Shown: positions 41,449 to 50,217, counted from the first letter of the stretch. The stretch is 64,000 nt of DNA from Aurantimonas marianensis (GCF_024195285.1 NZ_JALHBS010000104.1:1-64000); one strand, 5' to 3'. Numbers and translations: made by a program. The notes: generated by a model not told the origin, from the letters alone.

Positions 41449-42642
41449 TCAGATGACACCATCGGTTTTCAGCCGAGCGATGTCGTCGTCGTCGTAGCCG
41501 AGCCATTCCGCCAGCACTTGTTTCGTGTGCTGGCCGAGGGCAGGTCCGGTATGGCGGATCGCGCCGGGCGAGGCCGACAGCCGCGGAAACACGTTCTGCA
41601 TGGCGATCGGACGGCCGAGCGTCGCATCCTCGACCCGCGTCACCGATTCACGCGCCTGAAAATGCCGATCCTCCAGCATCTCCTTCGCCCGGTAGGCCGG
41701 GCCGGCCGGGACTGCCACTTCCGCGAGTTCCTCCACCAGTTCCTTCGCGGGCTTGGTCCGGCTCCATTCGCCGATGATCGCGTCGATCTCCGCCTGATGG
41801 CGGCCACGGGCCCGATGGTCGCGGAATCTCTCGTCGTCGGCGAGTTCCGGCTGTCCCATGAGGGCGGTCAGGCGGCGGAACAGACTGTCCTGGTTGGCGC
41901 CGATGATGATCGTGCCGCCGTCCTTGGTCGGATAGGCGTTGGACGGGGCGATCCCCGGCAGGATGCTGCCCGAGCGCTCGCGGACATGGCCGCCGCCATC
42001 ATATTCGGAGATCAGGCTTTCCATGACCGACAGGACGGATTCGTAGATGGACGCATCCACCATCTGGCCTTCGCCGGTGCGATGACGATGCTGCAATGCC
42101 AGCAGCGCGCCCTGAAAGCCGTTCTGGCCGGCCAGCGTGTCGCCGAGCGAAATCCCCATACGCACGGGCGGCCGGTCCGGGTAGCCGCTGATCTCGCGCA
42201 ACCCGCCCATCGCCTCGCAGACCGAGGCGAAGCCGGCCCGGCCGCTATATGGCCCGCTCTGGCCGAAGCCGGTGATGCGCACCATGATCAGGCCGGGATT
42301 GATCTTCGCCAGGACATCGTAACCCAGCCCCCAGTCCTCCATGCGGCCGGCACGAAAATTCTCCACCAGGATATCGGTCTTGGCGACCAGCGCCTTGACG
42401 ATGTCCTGGGCTCGCTTGTCGCGCAGGTTCAGGGTGAGGGATTTCTTGTTGCGGGCGATCACCGGCCACCAGAGCGTGTTGCCGTCGGCATCGGTGCGGC
42501 CCCATTGCCGCATGGCATCGCCGGTCTTCGGCGGCTCGATCTTGACGACCTCCGCGCCGAAATCGGCCAGCAACTGTCCGCAGAACGGGCCGGCGATCAG
42601 CTGACCCATCTCCAGGACGCGAATACCCTCCAACGGACCCAT
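41449..42642 (-). CDS. CaiB/BaiF (family III) CoA-transferase
   Basis: The product has 397 residues. PLEGIRVLEMGQLIAGPFCGQLLADFGAEVVKIE (in part: VLEMGQLIAGPFCGQ, then GAEVVKIEPP), ITGFGQSGPY, and the catalytic Asp in MGISLGDTLAG (about 172-182) define family III transferases. It moves CoA between carboxylic acids without an acyl-CoA synthetase. First gene of the operon with TRAP and lyase genes; it probably activates the imported acid for the lyase. GntR is divergent. Confidence 0.92.
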   Translation of the reverse strand: MGPLEGIRVLEMGQLIAGPFCGQLLADFGAEVVKIEPPKTGDAMRQWGRTDADGNTLWWPVIARNKKSLTLNLRDKRAQDIVKALVAKTDILVENFRAGRMEDWGLGYDVLAKINPGLIMVRITGFGQSGPYSGRAGFASVCEAMGGLREISGYPDRPPVRMGISLGDTLAGQNGFQGALLALQHRHRTGEGQMVDASIYESVLSVMESLISEYDGGGHVRERSGSILPGIAPSNAYPTKDGGTIIIGANQDSLFRRLTALMGQPELADDERFRDHRARGRHQAEIDAIIGEWSRTKPAKELVEELAEVAVPAGPAYRAKEMLEDRHFQARESVTRVEDATLGRPIAMQNVFPRLSASPGAIRHTGPALGQHTKQVLAEWLGYDDDDIARLKTDGVI

Positions 42643-42785
42643 GCGGCCGGTTCCTCCCTGCGTGCCGCCGGGGCTTCTCCGAAAGGATCATTCTCGCTTC
42701 CCCGAGCGCGAGGTCCGTTTCGATTCCGGCGGATGTGCTCCCATGGCCGCGCCTCCCCAGCGTCAGCGTTTCAGGAAATGCCGGA

Positions 42786-42850
42786 TTGTATCCAATATGT
42801 CAATAACCTGATGATATTTGACGCTTGTCTCGCAATTTTGTATCCAATAT
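42786..42850. promoter_or_regulatory. direct-repeat operator candidate between caiB and gntR
   Basis: The 13-mer TTGTATCCAATAT occurs at 42786-42798 and 42838-42850, 52 bp apart (about five helical turns). The core is a weak palindrome (ATTG-N4-CAAT). It sits in the 246-base divergent region, next to the GntR start, where an autoregulatory operator is expected. Confidence 0.6.
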
Positions 42851-42888
42851 TAGTTGCATCCAGGGCATCGTTGCGAGGGGCGGAAACC

Positions 42889-43593
42889 ATGTCGCCGAGA
42901 AAGCATGGGCCGAGCGAGCGCAGCGCGGACAGGGTCTACGCGGCCTTGCGGGACGCCATTCTCAAGGGCGACTACGAGAACGGCGGGCGACTGACCGAAG
43001 AGGTTCTGGCGGAACGCTTCCGCGTCAGCCGGACGCCGATTCGCGCGGCTTTGGCCAAGCTCGCGGGGGACGGGTTCATCGACATGATCCCGCATGCCGG
43101 CGCCGTGGTCCGGCGCCGGACGATCCGCGAGGTCAGCGAGGTCTATGCGGTTCGCGCGCTATTGGAGAGCGCTGGCGCCGGCCTCGCGGCTACCCTTCGC
43201 ACCGACGCGGATGTCGCGGTGCTCGGCGCGATTTGCGACGAGATGGAAGCGCGGTCGGCCGAGGACAGGGGCGTTGAAATCCTGTCGACGCTCAACAAGC
43301 AGCTGCATCATCGCATTCTGGAGATCTCGGGAAACCAGACGCTGCGCGATACCGCCGACCGGCTGATGGATATCGGCTTCCTCATTCACAGCTACACGAA
43401 ATTTCAGCCGCGCGACCTCGGACGAAGTTTCGCCGATCACCGCGATCTCGTCAGCGCCATCGCTTCGCGCGACGCCGAATGGGCTGCATCCGTCATGCGG
43501 GCGCATATCCTGGCGGCTCGCAATACCTTGTTGAAAACCATGACGGATTTGCCGGAGGGCAGTAAGCCCGCCCGCGATGATGCGGCGCTTTGA
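42889..43593 (+). CDS. GntR-family regulator (FCD type)
   Basis: The product has 234 residues. Winged helix VYAALRDAILKGDYENGGRLTEEVLAERFRVSRTPIRAALAKL (in part: LTEEVLAERFRVSRTPIRAAL, about 34-54) is followed by an FCD helical sensor with metal/ligand His residues (ex. LNKQLHHRILEISGN, ADHRDLVSAI). ATG 42889 follows GAGGGGCGGAAACC; the frame reads much further upstream but only as antisense to caiB. Divergent from the CoA-transferase operon, which it probably represses until the substrate appears. Confidence 0.9.
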   Translation: MSPRKHGPSERSADRVYAALRDAILKGDYENGGRLTEEVLAERFRVSRTPIRAALAKLAGDGFIDMIPHAGAVVRRRTIREVSEVYAVRALLESAGAGLAATLRTDADVAVLGAICDEMEARSAEDRGVEILSTLNKQLHHRILEISGNQTLRDTADRLMDIGFLIHSYTKFQPRDLGRSFADHRDLVSAIASRDAEWAASVMRAHILAARNTLLKTMTDLPEGSKPARDDAAL

Positions 43594-43610
43594 TCGCAGG
43601 CGTGGCGCGC

Positions 43611-44783
43611 CTACCCCAGTTTCGTCCAGCGACTGTCGTCGGACGATGAGCGCACCGCGGCGTCGATGAAGCGCATGGCCTCGACGCCGTCCTCGACCGT
43701 CGGAAACATCACGTCGGGCGGGATCGGGCGACCCTCGGCGACGGCCCGGATGGCGCTTGCTGCTTCACGGTAGATCGTGGCGAAGCCTTCCAGATAGCCT
43801 TCCGGATGGCCGGCCGGAACACGGGTGACGCGCTGGGCGGCCGGAACGGTAGTCGCTCCGCCCCGTGTGATCAGCCGCTTCGGCTCGCCGAACGGGGTAA
43901 ACCAAAGCTGGTTCGGGTTTTCCTGCGCCCATTCGAGCCCGCCTTTTTCGCCATAGACGCGAAGGCGCAGGCCATTTTCATGGCCGGGCGCGATCTGGCT
44001 CGCCCACAGCATGCCCTTCGCTCCGCCCGTAAAGCGCAGCAACAGGTGGTCATTGTCGTCGAGCCTGCGGCCCGGAACGAAGGCGGATAGGTCCGCCGCG
44101 ACGCTGTCGAGCGTAAGGCCGGTCACGAAAGTCAGCAGGTTGAAGGCGTGGCTGCCGATATCGCCCAGCGCGCCGCCCGCGCCGGCCTTGTCGGGGTCGA
44201 CCCGCCATTCGGCCTGCTTGGAGCCCGCCGTTTCGACGGCTTCGGTCAGCCAGTCCTGAGCATATTCGACCTGTACGACGCGGAGCGGCCCAAGCTCCCC
44301 GGCGGCGACCATCGCCCGTGCCTGACGGATCACCGGATAACCGGTGTAATTGTGCGTCAGCACGAAGACGCGCCCGGTGGCGGCGGCGACCCGTTGCAGC
44401 TCCAACGCGTCCTCCAGCTTCGCCGTCAGCGGCTTTTCGCAGATGACGTGGATACCGGATTCAAGAAACGTCTTGGCGGGAGAAAAGTGCAGATGGTTGG
44501 GCGTGACGATCGCGACGGCTTCGATGCCGTCGTCACGTTCGGCCTCGGCTTCGGCCATCGCCCCGAAATCGGCGTAGGCGCGCGCCGGGTCGATGCCGAT
44601 CTCGGCACCGGAGGCCGCCGAGCGCTCGGCATCGGAGGAGAAGGCGCCGGCCACGAGCGCGAATTCGCCATCGAGGCGCGCGGCGATCCTGTGGACCGCG
44701 CCGATGAAGGCGCCCTGACCGCCGCCCACCATGCCGAGCCGGATCGGCCGCGGCGCCGTCATCGGGTCTGTCGATAAGACCAT
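43611..44783 (-). CDS. Gfo/Idh/MocA-family oxidoreductase
   Basis: The product has 390 residues. N-terminal Rossmann GMVGGGQGAFIGAVH (about 17-31), ICEKPLTAKLEDA (about 114-126) with the catalytic Lys, and GGALGDIGSHAFNL (about 203-216) are family motifs. Relatives are NAD-dependent sugar or inositol dehydrogenases; the substrate is not predictable. ATG 44783 follows GGGAG. It precedes a GntR gene in the opposite direction of the sulfolactate genes, and belongs to neither operon clearly. Confidence 0.85.
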   Translation of the reverse strand: MVLSTDPMTAPRPIRLGMVGGGQGAFIGAVHRIAARLDGEFALVAGAFSSDAERSAASGAEIGIDPARAYADFGAMAEAEAERDDGIEAVAIVTPNHLHFSPAKTFLESGIHVICEKPLTAKLEDALELQRVAAATGRVFVLTHNYTGYPVIRQARAMVAAGELGPLRVVQVEYAQDWLTEAVETAGSKQAEWRVDPDKAGAGGALGDIGSHAFNLLTFVTGLTLDSVAADLSAFVPGRRLDDNDHLLLRFTGGAKGMLWASQIAPGHENGLRLRVYGEKGGLEWAQENPNQLWFTPFGEPKRLITRGGATTVPAAQRVTRVPAGHPEGYLEGFATIYREAASAIRAVAEGRPIPPDVMFPTVEDGVEAMRFIDAAVRSSSDDSRWTKLG

Positions 44784-44959
44784 CTCGTTCTCCCTGTCAT
44801 CGTCCGCCGAGAGACGCGGCGAGGGCGGATGCCCCAGCGGCTAGCTTCATCCCGCGACTTGCGATGCGGCTCTATCGCCTTGATTCGACTTTCGATCAGC
44901 ATACCGCCTCTTTCCACTGTCTCGCGGGGTCTTCCATCCCAGCCGCATATCGGCGCGCG

Positions 44960-45688
44960 TCAGCGAAGATCGGACTGGTAATGAAAGCCGTCGGTCAGGC
45001 ATCGGGACAGACGCCACTCGATCGGCGAACCATCGAGCGCGAAGGCGACCCGCTCGATGGACAGAACCGGATGACCGGGCTGGCAGTTCAGCCGCGTGGC
45101 GGTGGTCGCGTCGGCGGCGGTCGCCTTGAGCCGTTCCAGAGCCCGCCCGATGGTGATCGAGAAGACCTCCGAATAGAGCGCGTAGACATTGTTCGGCAGG
45201 TCGCGGATTTCTCCCAGCGAAGAAAATTTCGTGACGGGCAGGGTGATCTGCTCGGCTATGACCGCCCGACCGCCAAGGTGCCGGACACGGTCGATGCGCC
45301 AGACCGCATCGTTTCGATCGAGCTGCAACGCCTTCGCGGCAGCGCCGTCGGCGCGCCCGCGTGCCCGCGTCAGCACCTGGCTGTCGGGGAACAGGCGGGT
45401 GTCGTCGTCGGCGGCGAGCCGGAAGAACTGGAACAGGATGCGACCTTCCTCCGGGAGAGCGACGAAGGTCCCGCGTCCTTGCCGCCGAATCAGCAGATGC
45501 TCGGCCGCCATCGCGTCGAGTGCCTTGCGAACGGTCCCCTGACTGACGCCGAGATCGGCCGCGATCTGGAATTCGCTCGGCAGCATCAGGCCCGGCGTCC
45601 ACACGCCGTCGATCAGCCGGCGGACCAGGGTCTCGCGCACCTGCTGATAGAGCGGTCTGAACGCTGGGGCCTTCTCTCCGTCGGTCAT
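44960..45688 (-). CDS. GntR-family regulator, HutC/UTRA type
   Basis: The product has 242 residues. Winged helix LMLPSEFQIAADLGVSQGTVRKALDAM (in part: PSEFQIAADLGVSQGTVRKA, about 36-56) is followed by a UTRA effector domain (RTRVRHLGG-like region and the conserved C-terminal VLSIERVAF). It is divergent from suyA across 175 bases that hold a perfect 14-bp palindrome, its likely operator. Published sulfolactate clusters in other bacteria often use other regulator families, so this GntR type is worth noting. Confidence 0.88.
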   Translation of the reverse strand: MTDGEKAPAFRPLYQQVRETLVRRLIDGVWTPGLMLPSEFQIAADLGVSQGTVRKALDAMAAEHLLIRRQGRGTFVALPEEGRILFQFFRLAADDDTRLFPDSQVLTRARGRADGAAAKALQLDRNDAVWRIDRVRHLGGRAVIAEQITLPVTKFSSLGEIRDLPNNVYALYSEVFSITIGRALERLKATAADATTATRLNCQPGHPVLSIERVAFALDGSPIEWRLSRCLTDGFHYQSDLR

Positions 45689-45756
45689 TAGTTACCGCCC
45701 AATTTTTTCGCCGGACCAGCTAATCGGCTTGACATGAACCTGTAAAGATAATTTAT

Positions 45757-45770
45757 GTCTTATATAAGAC
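45757..45770. promoter_or_regulatory. palindromic operator candidate upstream of suyA
   Basis: GTCTTATATAAGAC is a perfect 14-bp palindrome in the divergent gntR/suyA region. A TTGACA -35-like element at 45729-45734 lies upstream in the suyA direction, putting the palindrome at or just past the -10, where a repressor would block transcription. Confidence 0.7.
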
Positions 45771-45863
45771 TTACCGATATCGCCATTGGCCTTTCCGCTT
45801 GGGGGCGGCTCGATCGGCTGCTTCTCACCTAGGCATCAACTGTAAACCTCGGAGGAATCAATC

Positions 45864-46151
45864 ATGGGCATCCCGCAACTGCTCGTCCACGATCACAAGG
45901 ACAATGTCGGTGTCGTCGTCGTGGAGGACCTCAAGGCAGGCACCGAGATGCTGTGTGTCGTGACCGCCGACAATTCCTCGTTCAAGCTGACCTGCAACGA
46001 CGACGTGCCGATCGGCCACAAGGTCGCGCTCAAGGATCTTTCGGCGGGCGATACGGCGATCAAATACGGCGAGGATATCGGCCGCATGAAGGCGGACGTG
46101 AAGAAGGGCGGGCACGTCCACGTCCACAATCTGAAGACCAATCGCTGGTGA
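45864..46151 (+). CDS. suyA: (2R)-sulfolactate sulfo-lyase, small subunit
   Basis: The product has 95 residues and a SAF-type fold, the size of SuyA and the N-terminal portion of altronate dehydratase. It begins MGIPQLLVHDHKDNVGV, has VPIGHKVALKDLSAGD (about 49-64) and ends with GGHVHVHNLKT. It partners the next gene; the pair cleaves (R)-sulfolactate to pyruvate and sulfite. The split into a short SAF subunit plus large subunit, and the two dehydrogenase genes that follow, favour SuyAB over UxaA-type altronate or galactarate dehydratase. GGAGGA precedes the ATG by six bases. Confidence 0.85.
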   Translation: MGIPQLLVHDHKDNVGVVVVEDLKAGTEMLCVVTADNSSFKLTCNDDVPIGHKVALKDLSAGDTAIKYGEDIGRMKADVKKGGHVHVHNLKTNRW

Positions 46152-46223
46152 TGGTTTGACCGGCAGCGGCCAAGGCTGCCGCGGCCGCCCCCCTTTTCCC
46201 TTCAGTTCAAGGAAGACGTTCTC

Positions 46224-47402
46224 ATGCCGATCAACACCAATCGCAAGTTCATGGGCTATCGCCGCGAAAACGGTCGCGTGGGTGTGCGCAATCACATCGT
46301 GATCCTGCCCGTCGACGACATCTCCAACGCCTGCTGCGAGGCGGTCGCCAACAACATCAAGGGCACGCTCGCCCTGCCGCACTCGTATGGCCGGCTGCAG
46401 TTCGGAGCGGATCTCGACCTGCATTTCCGCACCATGATCGGCACCGGCGCGAATCCGAACGTCGCCGCCTGCATCGTGGTCGGGATCGAGCCGGGCTGGA
46501 CGCAGAAGATCGCCGACGGCATCGCCGAAACCGGCAAGCCCGTCGCCGCCTTCTCGATCGAGCAGAACGGCGATCTGAAGACGATCATGGACGTCTCTCG
46601 CAAGGCCAAGGAATTCGTCCAGTGGGCGACCGAGCAGCAGCGCGTCGAATGCGACGTGTCCGAACTCTGGGTCTCGACCAAATGCGGCGAGAGCGACACC
46701 ACGACGGGTCTCGGCTCCTGCCCGACCGTCGGCAACATGTACGACAAGCTGATTCCCGAGGGCATCTACGGCGTCTTCGGCGAAACCTCGGAAATCACCG
46801 GGGCCGAGCACATCTGCAAGGAACGCGCGGTCGACGCCGAGACCGGCGAGCGCTGGTACAAGATGTGGAAGGCCTATCAGGACGACGTCATCTTCGCCCA
46901 CGCCACCGACGATTTGTCGGACAGCCAGCCGACCAAGGGCAATATCGAGGGCGGCCTGTCGACGATCGAGGAAAAGGCGCTCGGCAATCTGGAGAAGATC
47001 GGCCGCGAGTGTAAGTTCATCGACATTCTCGAACCGGCCGAAGCACCACAGAAGGGCAACGGCCTCTATTTCATGGATACCTCGTCGGCGGCGGCCGAAT
47101 GCGTGACGCTGATGGCGGCGGCGGGCTACGTCATCCACACCTTCCCGACCGGCCAGGGCAACGTTGTCGGCAATCCGATCGTCCCGGTGATCAAGCTCAC
47201 CGCCAATCCGCGCACCGTCCGCACCATGTCCGAGCATGTCGACGTGGACGTTTCCGGCATCCTGCGCCGCGACAAGACCATCGACCAGGCCGGTGACGAT
47301 CTGATCGAATGCATCATGCGCACGGCGAACGGCCGGGTGACGGCGGCCGAAGCGCTGGGGCATCGCGAATTCGTTATGACCAAGCTCTATCGCAGCGCCT
47401 GA
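46224..47402 (+). CDS. suyB: (2R)-sulfolactate sulfo-lyase, large subunit
   Basis: The product has 392 residues and is of the UxaA/SuyB family. [22 protein letters not shown] (in part: [17 protein letters not shown], about 13-29) and conserved Cys residues (SNACCEA near 34; [14 protein letters not shown] near 150; [10 protein letters not shown] near 165) suggest the metal or cluster site of the lyase. With SuyA it releases sulfite from (R)-sulfolactate. A sulfite oxidase or exporter is not in this neighbourhood. Starts 72 bases after suyA; AAGGAAG precedes the ATG. Confidence 0.87.
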   Translation: MPINTNRKFMGYRRENGRVGVRNHIVILPVDDISNACCEAVANNIKGTLALPHSYGRLQFGADLDLHFRTMIGTGANPNVAACIVVGIEPGWTQKIADGIAETGKPVAAFSIEQNGDLKTIMDVSRKAKEFVQWATEQQRVECDVSELWVSTKCGESDTTTGLGSCPTVGNMYDKLIPEGIYGVFGETSEITGAEHICKERAVDAETGERWYKMWKAYQDDVIFAHATDDLSDSQPTKGNIEGGLSTIEEKALGNLEKIGRECKFIDILEPAEAPQKGNGLYFMDTSSAAAECVTLMAAAGYVIHTFPTGQGNVVGNPIVPVIKLTANPRTVRTMSEHVDVDVSGILRRDKTIDQAGDDLIECIMRTANGRVTAAEALGHREFVMTKLYRSA

Positions 47403-47503
47403 GCTGTCGTCGCCGGGTGCCTCCACGGAGCGCCCGGCGTGATACCTGTTCGGCGGCCGTCTCGTCAGAGGCGGCCGCCACCGCTTTTGTGGAGGGGAGC
47501 CCA

Positions 47504-48436
47504 TTGCCCGAGATTGTCATTGCCGAGTTCATGGACGAGGCCGCGGTCGATCAGATCCGGGCCCGGCATGAAACCCTCTACGATCCGCAACTCGTCGATC
47601 GCCCGGACGACCTGGTCGCCGCGGTTGCCGGGGCCAGCGCCCTCGTCGTGCGGAACAGGACCAGGGTCACCGCCGCGCTGCTGGCCGCCGCCCCCGGCCT
47701 TCGCTGTGTCGGGCGTCTTGGCGTCGGCCTCGACAACATCGAGCTCGATGCCTGCAAGGCGCGCGGCGTGACGGTCTATCCGGCCTCCGGCGCCAACGAC
47801 GTCGCCGTCGCCGAATATGTCGTGACCACGGCGCTGGTGCTGTTGCGGCGCGCCTATGACGCGACCGAGGACGTGATTGCCGGAAACTGGCCGCGCCAGC
47901 AATCGATCGGCCGGGAAGGGCAGGGCAAGCGTCTCGGGCTGGTCGGCTACGGCTCGATCGCCCGGCAGACGGCCGCGCGGGCGCGGGTTTTCGGCTTTTC
48001 GATCGCCGCCTTCGATCCGTTTTTGCCGGAGGGCGACGCCGCCTGGGCCGATGCCGAACGGCACGGCCTCGACGATCTGCTGCGCAACTCGGATGTGGTC
48101 AGCCTGCATGTACCGCTGACCGACGCGACCCGCCACATGATCGGCGCGCAGGCGCTGTCGCTCATGAGGGCCGATGCGATCCTGATCAATTCGGCGCGTG
48201 GCGGCGTCGTCGACGAAACGGCGTTGGCCGAGGCGCTGCGGGAGGGCAGGCTCGGCGGCGCGGCACTCGACGTGTTCGAGACCGAGCCGCTGACGGCCGA
48301 AGCGGGCCGCGTTTTCGCCGGCCTGGCCAATCTCATCCTGACGCCGCACATCGCCGGCGTCACCGACGAATCGAATGTCAGGGTCAGCCGGGTGACGGCT
48401 GACAACATCCTGCGCCATCTGGAGACGCGTTCGTGA
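47504..48436 (+). CDS. slcC: (S)-sulfolactate dehydrogenase-like 2-hydroxyacid dehydrogenase
   Basis: The product has 310 residues and is a D-2-hydroxyacid-dehydrogenase-fold NAD enzyme: GLVGYGSIARQTA (about 145-157) is the Rossmann loop, INSARGGVVDE (about 228-238) holds the catalytic Arg, and LILTPHIAGVTDES the catalytic His. Start TTG 47504 gives a protein beginning (M)PEIVIAEFMDEAA and has GGAGG eight bases upstream, which fits known SlcC N-termini. It should oxidise (S)-sulfolactate to sulfopyruvate, so SlcD can make the R form for SuyAB. A different hydroxyacid substrate remains possible. Confidence 0.82.
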   Translation: MPEIVIAEFMDEAAVDQIRARHETLYDPQLVDRPDDLVAAVAGASALVVRNRTRVTAALLAAAPGLRCVGRLGVGLDNIELDACKARGVTVYPASGANDVAVAEYVVTTALVLLRRAYDATEDVIAGNWPRQQSIGREGQGKRLGLVGYGSIARQTAARARVFGFSIAAFDPFLPEGDAAWADAERHGLDDLLRNSDVVSLHVPLTDATRHMIGAQALSLMRADAILINSARGGVVDETALAEALREGRLGGAALDVFETEPLTAEAGRVFAGLANLILTPHIAGVTDESNVRVSRVTADNILRHLETRS

Positions 48437-49428
48437 CCGGGATGCTGTCGATCGCCGAAGCCGAAACGCTGGCCTCCGAGGCGCTCCAACGCGCCTCGAC
48501 CGGCCCGTCGCAGGCCGCCTCGGTTGCGCGCGGGCTCGTCGCCGCGGAAGCCGCGGGGCAGAGCGGACACGGGCTGCGGCGCCTCGTCGCCTATTGCGCG
48601 CAAGCCAGGGCCGGAAAGGTCGCCGGCGCGGTGGTTCCGCAAGCCGAGCGGACCCGGTCGGCACTGCTGCGCATCGACGCCGGCAACGGCTTCGCCTTTC
48701 CCGCGCTCGATCTCGCCGTGGACCAGCTTCCGGCCATTGTCAGGGAGACGGGGGTGGCGAGCGCCGCCATTCATCGCTCGCATCATGCCGGTGTTCTCGG
48801 CCTGACGGTTGAGCGCTTCGCCGAGGTCGGCCTCGTCGCCCTGATGATGGCGAATTCGCCGGGTGCGATGGCGCCGTGGGGTGGCACACGCGCCCTGTTC
48901 GGCACCAACCCGATCGCCTTCGCCGCGCCCTTGGGCGACCGTGAGCCGATCGTCATCGATCTGTCCCTGTCGAAGATCGCGCGCGGCAAGGTCATGGCCG
49001 CCAAGCAGAAGGGTGTTGCCATTCCCGAAGGCTGGGCGCTGGACAGTGCCGGACAGCCGACGACCGATCCCGACGCGGCGCTATCCGGGACCATGTTGCC
49101 GATGGGAGATGCCAAGGGTGCCGCGCTCGCCCTGGTCGTGGAAATGCTGTCGGCCGGACTGACCGGCGCGAACTACGCCTATGAGGCAAGTTCCCTGTTC
49201 GACGACAAGGGGCCGCCGCCGGGACTGGGCCAGTGGATCCTCGTTATCGATCCGGTGGCGATGGGCGGCGATCGCGCCGTTGAGCGTCTGGCCGCGTTGG
49301 TCGGGGAAATCAGCGCCGAGTCGGGAACCCGGATTCCGGGCCGCAAGGGCCGCGCGGCACGGCGCGAAGCCCTTGAAACCGGTATCGCCGTCGAGGACGA
49401 TCTGCTGGCCGCGATCCGCGCGATGTGA
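48433..49428 (+). CDS. slcD: (R)-sulfolactate dehydrogenase-like (malate/L-lactate dehydrogenase family, ComC)
   Basis: The product has 331 residues and is of the Ldh_2 (ComC/MdH) family, with NAD(P) binding in an unusual fold. IHRSHHAGVLG (about 114-124) supplies the catalytic His, NSPGAMAPWGGTRALFGTNPIAFA (in part: PGAMAPWGG, then FGTNPIAFA) is the family signature. Its GTG overlaps slcC by four bases. SlcC and SlcD act as a racemase pair through sulfopyruvate, as described in Chromohalobacter. The substrate is inferred from context. Confidence 0.82.
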   Translation: MTGMLSIAEAETLASEALQRASTGPSQAASVARGLVAAEAAGQSGHGLRRLVAYCAQARAGKVAGAVVPQAERTRSALLRIDAGNGFAFPALDLAVDQLPAIVRETGVASAAIHRSHHAGVLGLTVERFAEVGLVALMMANSPGAMAPWGGTRALFGTNPIAFAAPLGDREPIVIDLSLSKIARGKVMAAKQKGVAIPEGWALDSAGQPTTDPDAALSGTMLPMGDAKGAALALVVEMLSAGLTGANYAYEASSLFDDKGPPPGLGQWILVIDPVAMGGDRAVERLAALVGEISAESGTRIPGRKGRAARREALETGIAVEDDLLAAIRAM

Positions 49429-49485
49429 GGGCGACGATCGAGGCGGTGTGATCGAATCGAAATCGATTGCGGCGCAAGTGGTCGG

Positions 49486-50217
49486 TCAGAATGGAATTTC
49501 GTCGTCGTCCATTTTTTCTATAGCTGAGTGGAAACCGCCACTTTGTTGCGGAGATGGGAGCGATTTGATTTGTAGGCCACCATTCAGGCGGGCAAACTCT
49601 TTATTTTCGGCTTCCTTATCTACGCCAACTAGCTTTAAAATATTAGTTATTGCTTGTGGATATACGGACGCCACGACTGCAGAATGAACGCCGAACATTC
49701 CAATGTGTGATAATATCACCATTGCCTTTTTGATATCAAAGCGACCCCTGTGCAGTTCAGAACGCAAAAGTTCTAATTTATCTAATAGATCTTTTATCTT
49801 GAATTTTGGGAGGTCGCTGTTTGATATTGCGTCACGTAATTTAGATATTTCGATTTCAATTAGAGATTTTGTTCTATTGGCGAGTTTTGCGGTGTCTTTT
49901 TGGTGAATGCGTGATTTACTCGCTCTTATTTCTGCAGTTTTAGCTACGACCTTCATGATAAATTTATCAAAATTTTCGCTAAAATCTGAGAAGCTCTCGT
50001 GAAATTGTATCTCGTCGTCCAATCCAATTGACTTGGCCGCGCCAACGATCGTGGCGACATACTCAAGTCTGATCTGGCTATCATAGATATTGTTATGAGA
50101 CTGGGACGTGATTTCTGCCATGCGTCGGCGGCAAAGGCTCTCTATAGCAGCGAATTTCAGCTCATCATCTTCGGGAAGGTCATCATAATCTTCTTCCCGC
50201 ATAAGCTCGTATTCCAT
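49486..50217 (-). CDS. hypothetical AT-rich protein with SSB-like C-terminal tip
   Basis: The product has 243 residues. The N-terminus is very acidic (MEYELMREEDYDDLPEDDE), the middle (about 60-175) is charged and probably coiled-coil helical, followed by a hydrophobic segment (about 180-212), and it ends in M-D-D-D-E-I-P-F. That tip matches the C-terminal peptide of SSB, which recruits DNA-repair proteins. DNA is strikingly AT-rich compared with both neighbours, with many AAA, AAT and TTA codons, so it was probably acquired. ATG 50217 follows GAGGACAGT; the frame could extend to 50268. It ends in GC-rich DNA between slcD and tarD, with which it shares no function I can infer. Confidence 0.7.
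   Translation of the reverse strand: MEYELMREEDYDDLPEDDELKFAAIESLCRRRMAEITSQSHNNIYDSQIRLEYVATIVGAAKSIGLDDEIQFHESFSDFSENFDKFIMKVVAKTAEIRASKSRIHQKDTAKLANRTKSLIEIEISKLRDAISNSDLPKFKIKDLLDKLELLRSELHRGRFDIKKAMVILSHIGMFGVHSAVVASVYPQAITNILKLVGVDKEAENKEFARLNGGLQIKSLPSPQQSGGFHSAIEKMDDDEIPF

Noticed and set aside
41518-43593. 691-codon plus-strand frame ending in the GntR regulator
   Set aside because: The first ~457 codons are antisense to the CaiB gene; the real gene starts at ATG 42889 with a good Shine-Dalgarno.
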